A DNA stretch of 64,000 nt, taken from NCBI RefSeq assembly GCF_902168175.1, contig NZ_CABHOU010000010.1:60557-124556 (forward strand). Reading direction: 5' to 3'. This document shows, piece by piece, positions 37,101-45,231 of this stretch. The DNA comes from an uncultured Chitinophaga sp. (GTDB lineage Bacteria; Bacteroidota; Bacteroidia; Chitinophagales; Chitinophagaceae). The stretch's first letter is position 1, and each line of letters opens with the position of its first letter. The translations under genes were made by a program, and so were the position numbers. The notes under the pieces were generated by a model that was not told the origin of the DNA, did no database searches, and saw only the letters and a program-made list of their open reading frames with translations.

Positions 37101-37558
37101 ACGAGTTCAGCGACTTCGTTTACCGTTTTGAATTCCAGCTTACACCGGGCGCCAACAACGGTTTGGGTATACGCACTCCATTGGAGGGCGATGCAGCTTA
37201 TGTAGGCATGGAACTACAGATACTCGATAACGATGCAGACATTTATAAGAACCTGCAGATTTACCAGTACCACGGATCTGTGTATGGTATTATCCCTGCG
37301 AAAAGAGGTGCGCTTAAACCAATGGGCGAATGGAATTACCAGGAAGTAGTAGCACAGGGTAACAAAATCAAGATCACCCTGAATGGTACGGTTATCCTGG
37401 ATGGCGACATTGCAGAAGCCAGCAAAAATAACACAGCAACAGCCGACCACAAACCGCATCCGGGCTTACTTAATAAGAAAGGCCATATAGGTTACCTGGG
37501 TCATGGTGCAGTGGTACGTTTTAGAAATATCAGGGTGAAAGAGTTGAAATCGAAATAA
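34169..37558 (+). CDS. HEAT-repeat protein with two DUF1080 (3-keto-glycoside hydrolase-like) domains
   Basis: 1129 residues with a signal peptide (to about VQAQAPA). Residues about 25-710 are an alanine-rich superhelix of HEAT-type repeats (such as KAKITIIEALGDSRNKTAA and VKLAAIKAAGLSTDGS). From about 720 comes a first DUF1080 jelly-roll (LVAIFNGKDLSGWKG, later DAGIYLRGTPQVQIWD) and from about 933 a second (FRVLFDGTNMHSWTGN, later NNGLGIRTPLEG, MELQILD). DUF1080 proteins are lectin-fold enzymes; characterised members cleave 3-keto-disaccharides or 3-keto-glucosides, the products of Gfo/Idh-type oxidation. Together with the upstream Tat-exported oxidoreductase this predicts periplasmic oxidation followed by elimination-type cleavage of a glycoside. 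The role of the HEAT array is unknown. Confidence 0.87.
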   Translation: MKRLSTLIIAGFAAFSSVQAQAPADQRATSTRIADVLQQMPAPNSTKFNASMKEIAALGESGIKEMVSMLSPEGKGDNTNLQYAIGGYSAYVMQAGKEQERNIAVRAYAAALPLLANNELRDFLIDQLRLIGNNDAVPVLTTYLKTERLTDPAARALVVINTPDAQKAMADALGSADGKAKITIIEALGDSRNKTAAANIQPTATSADLSLRKASLYALANIGDERSASILRDQAAKSGYTFDVTNATSSYLLYIKTVAANGNATLAANLASELWKSAKTVYTRTAALKLLSDIQPDKSVSLLTAAATDKDAQYRAAALKFAAANTSDAAIAQWTKTYAKAGSDAKAGILGLLGTSQHKAALPVITAAIKDKDIKVKLAAIKAAGLSTDGSTVPALLDVIKKGDSSTVEAAQNALMVIKGEQLAAQVAAAIPQASPAAQTALVQVLAARKANNEAAAVWPLLKSNNGTVSKAAFEALPAIADKDQLPQLLNLLPVADAEALPHVQSAIIAALSSTSQADAINIVQTEMKKAPADKQSRYFKVLSGIGGNGALITIKDAFAKSTDVNAKVAAMAALANWKDASAASSLLNIAKENKDYTDAALTSYAKMVGSSAYTADQKFLLLRDGMEVATTNAQQAAILKEIEKCKVFPALVFAGKYLDKEGVQQAAASAVASIALSNKNFNGAEVRSLLEKVLKVLKGQDSDYQKEAIRKHLSEMPAGEGLVAIFNGKDLSGWKGLVANPVARGKMDTKQLAAAQKKADSAMLKGWSVKDGLLVFNGHGDNLCTVKKYGDFEMYVDWKITPEGDAGIYLRGTPQVQIWDTSRVSVGAQVGSGGLYNNQKNPSKPLVVADNAIGEWNNFHIIMKGDRVTVYLNGVLVTDNVILENYWDRGLPIFPEEQLELQAHGTYVAYRDIYVREIPRPKPFTLSEQEKKEGFRVLFDGTNMHSWTGNTTDYVMEDGDMVIYPSNGGKGNLYTKDEFSDFVYRFEFQLTPGANNGLGIRTPLEGDAAYVGMELQILDNDADIYKNLQIYQYHGSVYGIIPAKRGALKPMGEWNYQEVVAQGNKIKITLNGTVILDGDIAEASKNNTATADHKPHPGLLNKKGHIGYLGHGAVVRFRNIRVKELKSK

Positions 37559-37577
37559 TAGTTTTAAATTAGTAGTG

Positions 37578-37617
37578 ACCGGGCTCGCCTTTTTTTTGCG
37601 GGCCCGGTTTTTTTTTG
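37578..37617 (+). terminator. Strong terminator after the DUF1080 gene
   Basis: ACCGGGCTCGC (37578-37588) pairs with GCGGGCCCGGT (37598-37608) with one mismatch and is followed by about nine T. Two TATACAC dyad-like blocks follow at about 37622 and 37694 in the short gap before the next gene. Confidence 0.92.
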
Positions 37618-37764
37618 CCATGTATACACCGGGCCACGCACAAGATCCTTTACAGTAAAGCACTTTAAAAAAGTGAACATGGGCCAAATGATGGTATACA
37701 CACCGCCACTGCCGCAATGAGCTATTGAATTGTCAAACGCTTGCAATATTCTTAACTTTCAGAC

Positions 37765-39015
37765 ATGCACCACGCCATATCCATATTTAACGCTGCCATT
37801 AAAGCCGTACAGCCACAACAGTTTATTCCCCGCTGCATGCAATGGAAAGATGGTTTATACATTGATGGGAAGAAGATAGATTTTGCCGGGCGGCTGTTAG
37901 TAGTCGCTGTGGGTAAGGCTGCTGCCGCCATGGCATCGGAAACGGAAAAGGTATTAAATGAGCATATAAATGGCGGGCTTGTAGTTACCAAGTATAAACA
38001 CGCGCTGCCGCTGAAACATTTACAGATCATTGAAGCGGGACACCCGTTACCGGATGAGAACAGCGTGTTAGCTGCGACTAAGGTTAAAGAGCTGTTAGAT
38101 GATTTACAGGAAAACGACCTGGTGATCGTGCTGATATCCGGAGGCGCCTCTGCTTTGCTAACCGATTTACCGGACGGCGTTACGCTGGAGATACTGAAGG
38201 AAATAGCGGACAAACTGATCAAAAGTGGAGCTGACATCGCTGAAATAAATACTGTTCGTAAACACCTTTCGGATTTAAAAGGTGGCGGACTGGCCAAAAT
38301 GGCTTTCCCAGCCAAACTGTACTCCTTGATCCTTTCCGATGTGGTGGGCAACAATCCCGATGTAATCGGATCGGGACTAACCGTTCCGGATACTTCAACA
38401 ATGGCAGCAGCGCTTAACATCATGGAGAAACATCAGCTTGCAACTTACCAGCACCTTATTAAGGAAACACCCAAACCCGGCGAAGAAATATTCCACAACA
38501 GTCATTATTTACTGGCAGCCACCAACGAAGTAGCGCTGGATGCAGCGAAGCGCGAGGCCGAAAAATTGGGGTATCATACAATCATATTAACCAGCGCCGC
38601 CAGCGGTTTGGTGCAAGACCTGAGCATGGAACTAGTGCAGCAGGCTATCCAGTATAAAGGCCCAATGCCCGCCTGCCTGCTCATGGGAGGCGAAAGCACT
38701 GTACAGGTTACTGGTAAGGGAAAAGGAGGACGCAACCAGCAATTTGCACTACAGGCAGGCATTGCACTTCAGGGTCATCCTGGCATCACTATTTTATCCG
38801 GCGGCACCGACGGTACAGACGGCCCTACCGATGCCGCAGGAGCCATGATGAACACTGTTATTATGCAGGAAGCTGCTGCGTTGAGAAGGGATGCAGCGAC
38901 CTGTCTTGCCAACAATAACGCCTATCACTTCTTTGAAAATACCAGCGGCCATATCATGACAGGACCAACGCAGACCAATGTAATGGATGTGATGCTCGCC
39001 CTTATTAAATCGTAA
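37765..39015 (+). CDS. Glycerate 2-kinase, DUF4147/MOFRL family
   Basis: 416 residues. LVVAVGKAAAAMA, LISGGASALLTDLPDGV and TVRKHLSDLKGGGLA are signatures of the DUF4147 nucleotide domain; MGGESTVQVTGKGKGGRNQQFAL and GGTDGTDGPTDAAGA belong to the MOFRL C-terminal domain. The enzyme makes 2-phosphoglycerate from D-glycerate with ATP, in the cytoplasm. Beside mannonate dehydratase it fits breakdown of sugar acids. It has its own upstream region after a terminator, so it may be regulated separately from the DUF1080 pair. Confidence 0.9.
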   Translation: MHHAISIFNAAIKAVQPQQFIPRCMQWKDGLYIDGKKIDFAGRLLVVAVGKAAAAMASETEKVLNEHINGGLVVTKYKHALPLKHLQIIEAGHPLPDENSVLAATKVKELLDDLQENDLVIVLISGGASALLTDLPDGVTLEILKEIADKLIKSGADIAEINTVRKHLSDLKGGGLAKMAFPAKLYSLILSDVVGNNPDVIGSGLTVPDTSTMAAALNIMEKHQLATYQHLIKETPKPGEEIFHNSHYLLAATNEVALDAAKREAEKLGYHTIILTSAASGLVQDLSMELVQQAIQYKGPMPACLLMGGESTVQVTGKGKGGRNQQFALQAGIALQGHPGITILSGGTDGTDGPTDAAGAMMNTVIMQEAAALRRDAATCLANNNAYHFFENTSGHIMTGPTQTNVMDVMLALIKS

Positions 39016-39126
39016 ACTACTTGCGGCCATTAACAGCCTTTTTACGTTTTGGCACTTGGTATTACCAGTTTTGATTCTATTTTTGGGGTTCGAAGCCTTT
39101 TTTAAAGCGTTAAACTGTTTTTTAGC

Positions 39127-40299
39127 ATGTTGAGAATGGAACAAACCTGGCGCTGGTTCGGCCCTAAAGACCCTGTTAGCTTGGCAGACATCAGGCAGGC
39201 AGGGGCTACCGGCATCGTAACCGCGCTCCACCATATACCTAACGGAACCGTATGGACGAAAGAAGAAATTACCAAACGTAAACAGGATGTGGAAGCGGCC
39301 GGCCTTACCTGGTCGGTAGTAGAAAGCATACCGGTACACGAAGACATTAAAACACAAACCGGCAAATTCAAGGAATATATTAAAGTATACCAGCAAAGCA
39401 TCCGCAACCTGGCGGCTTGCGGTATCAATATAGTTACTTACAACTTCATGCCCGTATTGGACTGGACGCGTACCGACCTGGCCTTTGAGGTGGAAGATGG
39501 CTCTAAAGCACTGCGTTTCGACAAAGCAGCTTTTATGGCCTTCGACCTGTTTATGTTGCAACGCCCAGGTGCAGAGAATGATTATCCGGAAGAGGAGATT
39601 TCCCGGGCGAAAGAGCTGTTCGACAGTATGGCGGATGAGGACAAACAGAAACTACAGTCTAATATCATCGCCGGCCTGCCTGGCTCTGAGGAAAGCTTTA
39701 CCCTGCAACAATTCCAGGCTGCACTGGATAAATATAAAGACATCGACGCTATCAAATTAAAACTCCACCTCTTCTACTTCCTGCAACAGATCGTGCCGGT
39801 AGCGGAAGAAGTAGGCGTAAAACTGGCTATACATCCCGACGATCCTCCGTTCCCTATCCTTGGTTTGCCAAGGGTGGTAAGCACCGAGCAGGATGCCCGG
39901 GAACTGCTGGGTACGATCATCTCCCCTGCTAATGGTCTTTGCTTCTGCACCGGCTCTTATGGCGTGCGTGAAGATAACGACCTGCCAGGTATGGTAGAAC
40001 GCCTCGGCGAGCATATACACTTTATTCACCTGCGCGCTACTAAACGTGATGCACTGGGCAACTTCTATGAAGCCAACCACCTGGAGGGCGATGTAGATAT
40101 GTACGCGGTTATAAAAGCCATCGTCCAAACCATGAACAAACGCCAGGTATCCATCCCTATGCGGCCCGATCATGGTCACCAGATGCTGGATGATCTGAAT
40201 AAAAAGACCAACCCTGGTTATAGCGCTATCGGCCGCCTGCGTGGCCTCGCCGAGTTGCGTGGACTGGAGCTGGGTATCGTAAGAAGTCTAGGTAAATAA
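39127..40299 (+). CDS. uxuA: Mannonate dehydratase
   Basis: 390 residues from the first ATG; the second in-frame ATG at 39136 gives [10 protein letters not shown], the start seen in E. coli UxuA, and may be the real one. [35 protein letters not shown] (metal-binding Cys and active-site region) and [12 protein letters not shown] are conserved family blocks. It dehydrates D-mannonate to 2-keto-3-deoxygluconate in glucuronate degradation. The fructuronate reductase and isomerase genes are not in the window. It lies 111 bases after the glycerate kinase and is closed by a terminator. Confidence 0.95.
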   Translation: MLRMEQTWRWFGPKDPVSLADIRQAGATGIVTALHHIPNGTVWTKEEITKRKQDVEAAGLTWSVVESIPVHEDIKTQTGKFKEYIKVYQQSIRNLAACGINIVTYNFMPVLDWTRTDLAFEVEDGSKALRFDKAAFMAFDLFMLQRPGAENDYPEEEISRAKELFDSMADEDKQKLQSNIIAGLPGSEESFTLQQFQAALDKYKDIDAIKLKLHLFYFLQQIVPVAEEVGVKLAIHPDDPPFPILGLPRVVSTEQDARELLGTIISPANGLCFCTGSYGVREDNDLPGMVERLGEHIHFIHLRATKRDALGNFYEANHLEGDVDMYAVIKAIVQTMNKRQVSIPMRPDHGHQMLDDLNKKTNPGYSAIGRLRGLAELRGLELGIVRSLGK

Positions 40300-40318
40300 A
40301 TAAACGAGTTATATCAGG

Positions 40319-40350
40319 AAGCCCGTGAATTAGTGTTCACGGGCTTTCTT
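40319..40350 (+). terminator. uxuA terminator
   Basis: A perfect 11-bp stem, AAGCCCGTGAA (40319-40329) with TTCACGGGCTT (40336-40346), 6-base loop, followed by TCTTA, 19 bases after the stop. Confidence 0.88.
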
Positions 40351-40431
40351 ATGCCCTTAAAAGAAATGTGGCGATGTATTCCGTTGGCAAGCTTTAAGCG
40401 GACTTGCTCTATGGCATTTTTAACTGGGCAC

Positions 40432-40461
40432 AAAGAAGCCCCGGCATAGAAACACCGGGGC
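40432..40461 (-). terminator. Terminator of the efflux operon
   Basis: On the minus strand GCCCCGG (40461-40455) pairs with CCGGGGC (40444-40438) and is followed by TTCTTTG. It lies 33 bases after the TolC-family stop. Confidence 0.75.
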
Positions 40462-40493
40462 CATAAAACACACTACGAAAACAAAAACAAATC

Positions 40494-41777
40494 CTATTTC
40501 CAGAATTGATTGCCGTTCAGATGTAACAACTCCAGGCTAGAGGCCGATAACTGATATTGATATTGAATCTTTGACAACTGAGCTTCCAGTAATGAAGTTT
40601 GTGCGTTCTGCAGATCGAGATATGTGATCACCCCGTTCTTGTAACGCGATTGTGCAAGCTGCAGCGCTCTATCCGCCTGTTTCAACAACACATCTGCAGT
40701 TTGCAATTTTTCGCGGTTCGTTTGAATATCGGAGTTCTGCTGAGCAATCTCTTTCCTCACATTATCCATTACACCTTCCGTATTCCACTTAGCCACTTCC
40801 ACCTGCTTACTAGCGATATTCTCCTGAAGTTTGTTTCTTTTACCATTAAATATGGGCACCGCCAGGCTAACACCTGCGTTATAGTTCCATTTCGGTGTAT
40901 TCACATCTGGCAAAAAGCCATTCTTTACACCTGTTTGCGCATCGAGGTACAGTGAGGGCGTGAAATCTCTTTTTACAGATTTGAGTTCCAGCTCGGCCAC
41001 TCGTTCTCTTTCCAATGATGTTTTGATAGCAGCATTATTGGTCAGCGCAATAGTATCTGCAACCAGTACCGGCTGTGATTCGGGCCATCTGAAATCGGCT
41101 TTGATGCCTGACTGATCTTTAGCACCGGTTAGGTATTGCATATTCGCCACCTGTTTTTCCAGTGCGTTGCGGTAGTCGATTTTACGATTGCGGTAAGTTT
41201 CCAGTTTAACCTGGGTGTTCAGCAATTCAAGATCAATCGCATCGCCATTCTTTAATCGTTGCTGCACAATTTTTTCTGTTTCTTCCAGCAGTTTGATGTT
41301 TGCATCCTGCACATCAATGTTGTTACGCAGGTAGGCAATGTTAAGGTATACGCCCGCTACCTGGTAAGCCAGTTGTTCCCGGGCCTCGTCGGTTTGCATG
41401 TTCAGCAGGTTCTGCTCGCCTCTGGATTTTGAAATTTCGGCACCGGTTTTACCAAAGTCGAGTAACAGCTGGCGGCCACTTACACCTACGTTTACATTCT
41501 CTGAAGGAAAAGGCTGAAAAGAGGCGTCGCCCAGACTGAGTTTTGGTGCCGGGTAAAGGTGCGTGTAAGAAGCAACACCATTTACCTGTGGCATACGTTC
41601 TGTTTTGGTAAGATCGGTCCTGTCGGCCGCAATACGCTGCTGCGTTGCCAGCGCTTTAATTTGCGCATAGTGTTCGAACGACAGGTTTACCAGCGTTTGC
41701 AGATCTGCAGGGGCCTGTTGGGCGTGCAGTGCGGAGTAGCTGGCAAGTATGAGTATAGAAAGAAATATCTTTTTCAT
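40494..41777 (-). CDS. TolC-family outer-membrane efflux channel
   Basis: 427 residues with a signal peptide (to about LHAQQ, residue 21). Two outer-membrane-efflux-protein repeats with long coiled-coil helices are visible (for example AKWNTEGVMDNVRKEIAQQ and RALQLAQSRYKNGVITYLDL), and YKNGVITYLDLQNAQ is the classic TolC-family helix motif. It is the outer channel of the tripartite pump encoded by the upstream MFS and HlyD genes. It is last in a three-gene minus-strand operon, 36 bases after the MFS gene. Confidence 0.92.
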   Translation of the reverse strand: MKKIFLSILILASYSALHAQQAPADLQTLVNLSFEHYAQIKALATQQRIAADRTDLTKTERMPQVNGVASYTHLYPAPKLSLGDASFQPFPSENVNVGVSGRQLLLDFGKTGAEISKSRGEQNLLNMQTDEAREQLAYQVAGVYLNIAYLRNNIDVQDANIKLLEETEKIVQQRLKNGDAIDLELLNTQVKLETYRNRKIDYRNALEKQVANMQYLTGAKDQSGIKADFRWPESQPVLVADTIALTNNAAIKTSLERERVAELELKSVKRDFTPSLYLDAQTGVKNGFLPDVNTPKWNYNAGVSLAVPIFNGKRNKLQENIASKQVEVAKWNTEGVMDNVRKEIAQQNSDIQTNREKLQTADVLLKQADRALQLAQSRYKNGVITYLDLQNAQTSLLEAQLSKIQYQYQLSASSLELLHLNGNQFWK

Positions 41778-41813
41778 TTTTTATTCAGTTTTCGCCCTTC
41801 GGCGGATTTAAGG

Positions 41814-43394
41814 TTAGTGTGCGTGTTCGCTCGCCTCTTTCATGGCAGCGGCGCTTACACTTTTCTTTTTCACGAAGAACATAATCGGCAGGATGCATAC
41901 GAAGAAGAATCCTACAAAACGGAACGCATCCAGGTAGGTGAGAATGTAGGCGTGTTTTTCAACGGTACTATTCAACATTCCCCATCCTGCCTTCATCGCG
42001 TCTATTGCATTTACACCTTTGGCGATTAACGCGTTGGCGTACTGGTTCACTCGCTCTGTAGCTACCGGGTTGTCGGCATTTACATAAGTGCGAAGCTGTT
42101 CACGGTGTACGGCAAAGTTGTTGGCTACGTACGTGTTCATATAAGCAATACCGAAAGCGCCACCCAGCTGCCTAAGCATGTTATTGATGGCAATACCCTG
42201 TGGCATTTCACGCGGCGTAAGTCCAGACACTGCCTGGTTAGTTAACGGTACGCTTAAGGTAGCAGAACCAAGCCCCCTGAGCAATAAAGGCCAGAAGAAG
42301 AAGGCAACACCTGCCTCGGGACTTGCAGTTGACATCCAGAAACAGAAGATCGCGAACATGATAAAACCAGCTGTGATCAGGTATTTCGGAGGCACACCGC
42401 GTTGTATCTGTTTACCAACGATGGGCATTGCTATAGCTGCCAGTAAGGCACCCGGTAACAGCGATTCACCTGTAAGTACCGCCGTAAAGCCCATCACACG
42501 CTGCATCCAAACCGGGTACACGAACATCGAGCAGTAAATACCCATCCCCATCACGAACGTTAATACCGTTGTTAGGGCCAATGTCCGGTTTTGTAATACC
42601 CGGAGGTTTACCGCGGGCGACTTTGTTTTAAGTTCCCACCAGATAAAGCCGATGAATGAAACCGCCGCCACAATAGTAAGTACGGTGATATGCGGAGCCT
42701 GGAACCAGTCTTCGGACTGACCTTTTTCAAGAATGTACTGTAAAGAACCTACCCACAACATCAATGTAATGATCCCTATCCAGTCGATGTGGATCGATTT
42801 ACGATCGATGTTATACTCGTGTTCCTGTTTATCTATGTAGTTAAACACCAGGAAAGCAGCGATAATACCTACGGGCACGTTGATGTCGAATATCAGTGAC
42901 CAATGGAAGTTCTCTACAATGTAACCACCAAGTGTAGGGCCAATGGTTGGGCCGATAATTACACCCATCCCAAAAATGGCGGATGCCGTTGGCCGTTCAC
43001 TGATCTCGAACGTATCGAACAGGATGGATTGCGATGTGGATAACAGCGCGCCGCCGCCTATGCCCTGTATAAAACGGTAGGCTACCAGTTCCCATAGGGA
43101 GTGGGCGTTACCGCACATGAACGAGGATACAGTGAATATGATGATGGAGAAAAAGTAATAGTTCTTTCGCCCGAAATACGAGGCGAGAAAGCCGGTTAAG
43201 GGGATAATGATCACGTTGGCAATAGCGTAGGCGGTCACTATCCAGGAAGCATCTTCAATGGTAGCCCCAAGGTTACCACTGATCTGCGAAAGGGCCACGT
43301 TCACAATCGTAGTGTCTATCAGCTCCAGCATGGTTGCTGATATCACCGTTGCAACGATGATCCATTTTTTGAAACCTTTGGGTTTAAGTGACAT
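41814..43394 (-). CDS. emrB: DHA2-family MFS drug/proton antiporter (EmrB/QacA type)
   Basis: 526 residues with about 14 membrane helices. ATMLELIDTTIVNVAL in helix 1 is the DHA2 motif D1, GFLASYFGRKNYYF is motif A, and a GPTIGPTLGGYI stretch in helix 5 is motif C, typical of drug/H+ antiporters. It would pump hydrophobic compounds from the inner membrane into the HlyD-TolC conduit. It lies 4 bases after the adaptor gene, so expression is tightly linked. Confidence 0.92.
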   Translation of the reverse strand: MSLKPKGFKKWIIVATVISATMLELIDTTIVNVALSQISGNLGATIEDASWIVTAYAIANVIIIPLTGFLASYFGRKNYYFFSIIIFTVSSFMCGNAHSLWELVAYRFIQGIGGGALLSTSQSILFDTFEISERPTASAIFGMGVIIGPTIGPTLGGYIVENFHWSLIFDINVPVGIIAAFLVFNYIDKQEHEYNIDRKSIHIDWIGIITLMLWVGSLQYILEKGQSEDWFQAPHITVLTIVAAVSFIGFIWWELKTKSPAVNLRVLQNRTLALTTVLTFVMGMGIYCSMFVYPVWMQRVMGFTAVLTGESLLPGALLAAIAMPIVGKQIQRGVPPKYLITAGFIMFAIFCFWMSTASPEAGVAFFFWPLLLRGLGSATLSVPLTNQAVSGLTPREMPQGIAINNMLRQLGGAFGIAYMNTYVANNFAVHREQLRTYVNADNPVATERVNQYANALIAKGVNAIDAMKAGWGMLNSTVEKHAYILTYLDAFRFVGFFFVCILPIMFFVKKKSVSAAAMKEASEHAH

Positions 43395-43398
43395 ACTA

Positions 43399-44442
43399 TT
43401 AATATTTTATAGCTACTTCTACACTAAGACCGGCACGGAGCTTTTCCGCATATTTGTCTGCATCGTTAAGTTGGATCTTAACGGGCACACGCTGTACGAT
43501 CTTAACGAAGTTGCCCGTAGCGTTGTCGGGAGGCAACAAAGAGAATTTTGCACCGGTTGCCTGTGATATTTCCACCACTTTACCGGTCAGTTTATCGGCA
43601 TAACCGTCGATTTCGATTTCGGCTTCCTGGCCCAGTTTAATGTTGGGGAGCTGGGTTTCTTTGAAGTTGGCAATGATATAAAAGCCTTTACCGTCTACCA
43701 CGGTGAACAGGTTCTGTCCTGCCTGTACGTATTGACCCGGCTCTATCGGCTTTCTACCGATTTTACCATTGGCGGGCGCCAATACATGGGTATAAGAGAG
43801 TTTTAATTTTGCCTGATCGATCACTGCTTTTTTGCTGGCAACGATCGCTTCTGCCTGTTTTATCTTGCTGGCCGCTACGTTAATGCCGGCTTTCGACAGT
43901 TCAATCTGGTCGAGCGCAGCCTGGTAAGTCTTATCATTTGTAAGACTGTTGGCTTTTGTATCGTCCAGTTGGCGATTGGTGATGGCCTGGTCGTTGAACA
44001 GGTTTTGGTCGCGGTGAAGGTCTGCTGTAGATTTATCTTTTTTAACTAAAGATACCTGCGCATTGGTTTGCGACATTTTAAGTGTCGCGGTTGCATTGGT
44101 CATAGAAGCCTTTGCTGTTTCGAGGTCGGCCAGGGCCTGTGCGTAACCTGCCTCTGCTTCCTGGAGGGCAATGTTGTACTCCTCATCGTCGATCACTACC
44201 AGGGTATCTCCCTTTTTAACGGTCCCAAAATCCTGTATGTTCAGTGATTTAACGTAACCAGAAACCCTGGTAATAACCGGGGCGGCGTGACCTTCTATCT
44301 GGGCGTTGTCGGTGGTTTCGTGATGACTGGCGTACATCCATTTATTTACGCCAAACGCTGCACCAGCAATAAGTATCACGATAAATACGATGCGCATAAC
44401 TAACTTCCCTTTACGAGGATTTGCGCTGGTTGTTGTTTCCAT
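43399..44442 (-). CDS. emrA: HlyD/EmrA-family membrane-fusion adaptor
   Basis: 347 residues from the ATG at 44442. A reading from 44478 is unlikely because that region holds the -7 promoter element. One membrane helix (about 15-35) is followed by a biotinyl-lipoyl half (VSGYVKSLNIQDFGTVKKGD), a long coiled coil (about 85-190), the second lipoyl half (LAPANGKIGRKPIEPGQYV) and a beta-barrel. It links the MFS pump to the TolC channel across the periplasm. First gene of the efflux operon, divergent from a MarR regulator. Confidence 0.92.
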   Translation of the reverse strand: METTTSANPRKGKLVMRIVFIVILIAGAAFGVNKWMYASHHETTDNAQIEGHAAPVITRVSGYVKSLNIQDFGTVKKGDTLVVIDDEEYNIALQEAEAGYAQALADLETAKASMTNATATLKMSQTNAQVSLVKKDKSTADLHRDQNLFNDQAITNRQLDDTKANSLTNDKTYQAALDQIELSKAGINVAASKIKQAEAIVASKKAVIDQAKLKLSYTHVLAPANGKIGRKPIEPGQYVQAGQNLFTVVDGKGFYIIANFKETQLPNIKLGQEAEIEIDGYADKLTGKVVEISQATGAKFSLLPPDNATGNFVKIVQRVPVKIQLNDADKYAEKLRAGLSVEVAIKY

Positions 44443-44477
44443 TTTGTTCTGAATTTGTATGTGCGTGTTTACAAGCA

Positions 44478-44544
44478 CAAAGGTAAACCTAGTTTACCAA
44501 TTCGACAAACAGGTTGACTATATTTTAATTTAATTTTAATTTTG
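44478..44544. promoter_or_regulatory. Divergent promoters and MarR operator between efflux operon and marR
   Basis: Minus strand: TTTG (44509-44506) and TACCTTTG (44485-44478) match the Bacteroidota -33 and -7 elements with a 20-base spacer. A perfect dyad GGTAAAC-CTA-GTTTACC (44482-44498) overlaps this -7 element and would block it when bound. Plus strand: GTTG (44513-44516) and TAATTTTG (44537-44544), also 20 bases apart, can drive marR. Repression by the adjacent MarR protein is inferred. Confidence 0.78.
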
Positions 44545-44611
44545 TGGGAGAACGCAACCGATTTTAGTATGTTGCGGGATAAGCGAGCAGTACACCATTA
44601 AACAAATTGAC

Positions 44612-45082
44612 ATGGAATCTACCCGGGACAAGAAAATACAGAGCATCATTGAACAGCGCTCCAGGAGCCTGATCAGACTGGTGAGCCTGCTGAAAAAGGA
44701 TATTGAGGTAAGGCTGATGGAGAAGATTCACGCCCTTGGATATGAGAACTTTAAGATGGGCGATATGGTATGCCTGGCGAATGTGTCAGTAGATGGCACC
44801 ATCAACAATGAACTGGCTAAAAAAGCCCGTATTACGAAGCAGGCGATGAGTAAAGTGGTAAAAAACCTGGAGAATGATGGTTATATCTACACTAAAAAGC
44901 ACGAAACTGATAACAGGGCCACCGTTATCTTCCTGACCGACCGTGGGAAGGACCTGGCTATTGATGCATTCGGGTGTGTAAAGGAGATCCAGGAATCGTA
45001 TACCAGTATTATCGGAGAACAAGACGCTGATAAGTTGAAGGAAATACTTACAAAGTTGCTGACAGAACTGGAAATTTTATAA
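44612..45082 (+). CDS. MarR-family transcriptional regulator
   Basis: 156 residues with a winged-helix core: NNELAKKARITKQAMSKVVKNLENDGYI is the HTH and the wing follows in KKHETDNRATVIFLTDRGKDL, with the DxR of MarR proteins as DNRA. The N-terminal and C-terminal helices should form the dimer interface. MarR regulators sense small hydrophobic compounds and release DNA. Its divergent position and the dyad at 44482-44498 make it the likely repressor of the HlyD-MFS-TolC operon. Confidence 0.9.
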   Translation: MESTRDKKIQSIIEQRSRSLIRLVSLLKKDIEVRLMEKIHALGYENFKMGDMVCLANVSVDGTINNELAKKARITKQAMSKVVKNLENDGYIYTKKHETDNRATVIFLTDRGKDLAIDAFGCVKEIQESYTSIIGEQDADKLKEILTKLLTELEIL

Positions 45083-45231
45083 ATAACTAATTGATTAGCA
45101 ATAAAAAGACGTAATAACTACAGCTAATTCCCGTTACACGCCACTTATTTACTCCCGACACTCATTAAATGTAACCTCCCCACTGCGGTATGCGATGTAA
45201 TACGGCTGGGCGGCTTATGTTTTAAAACAGA

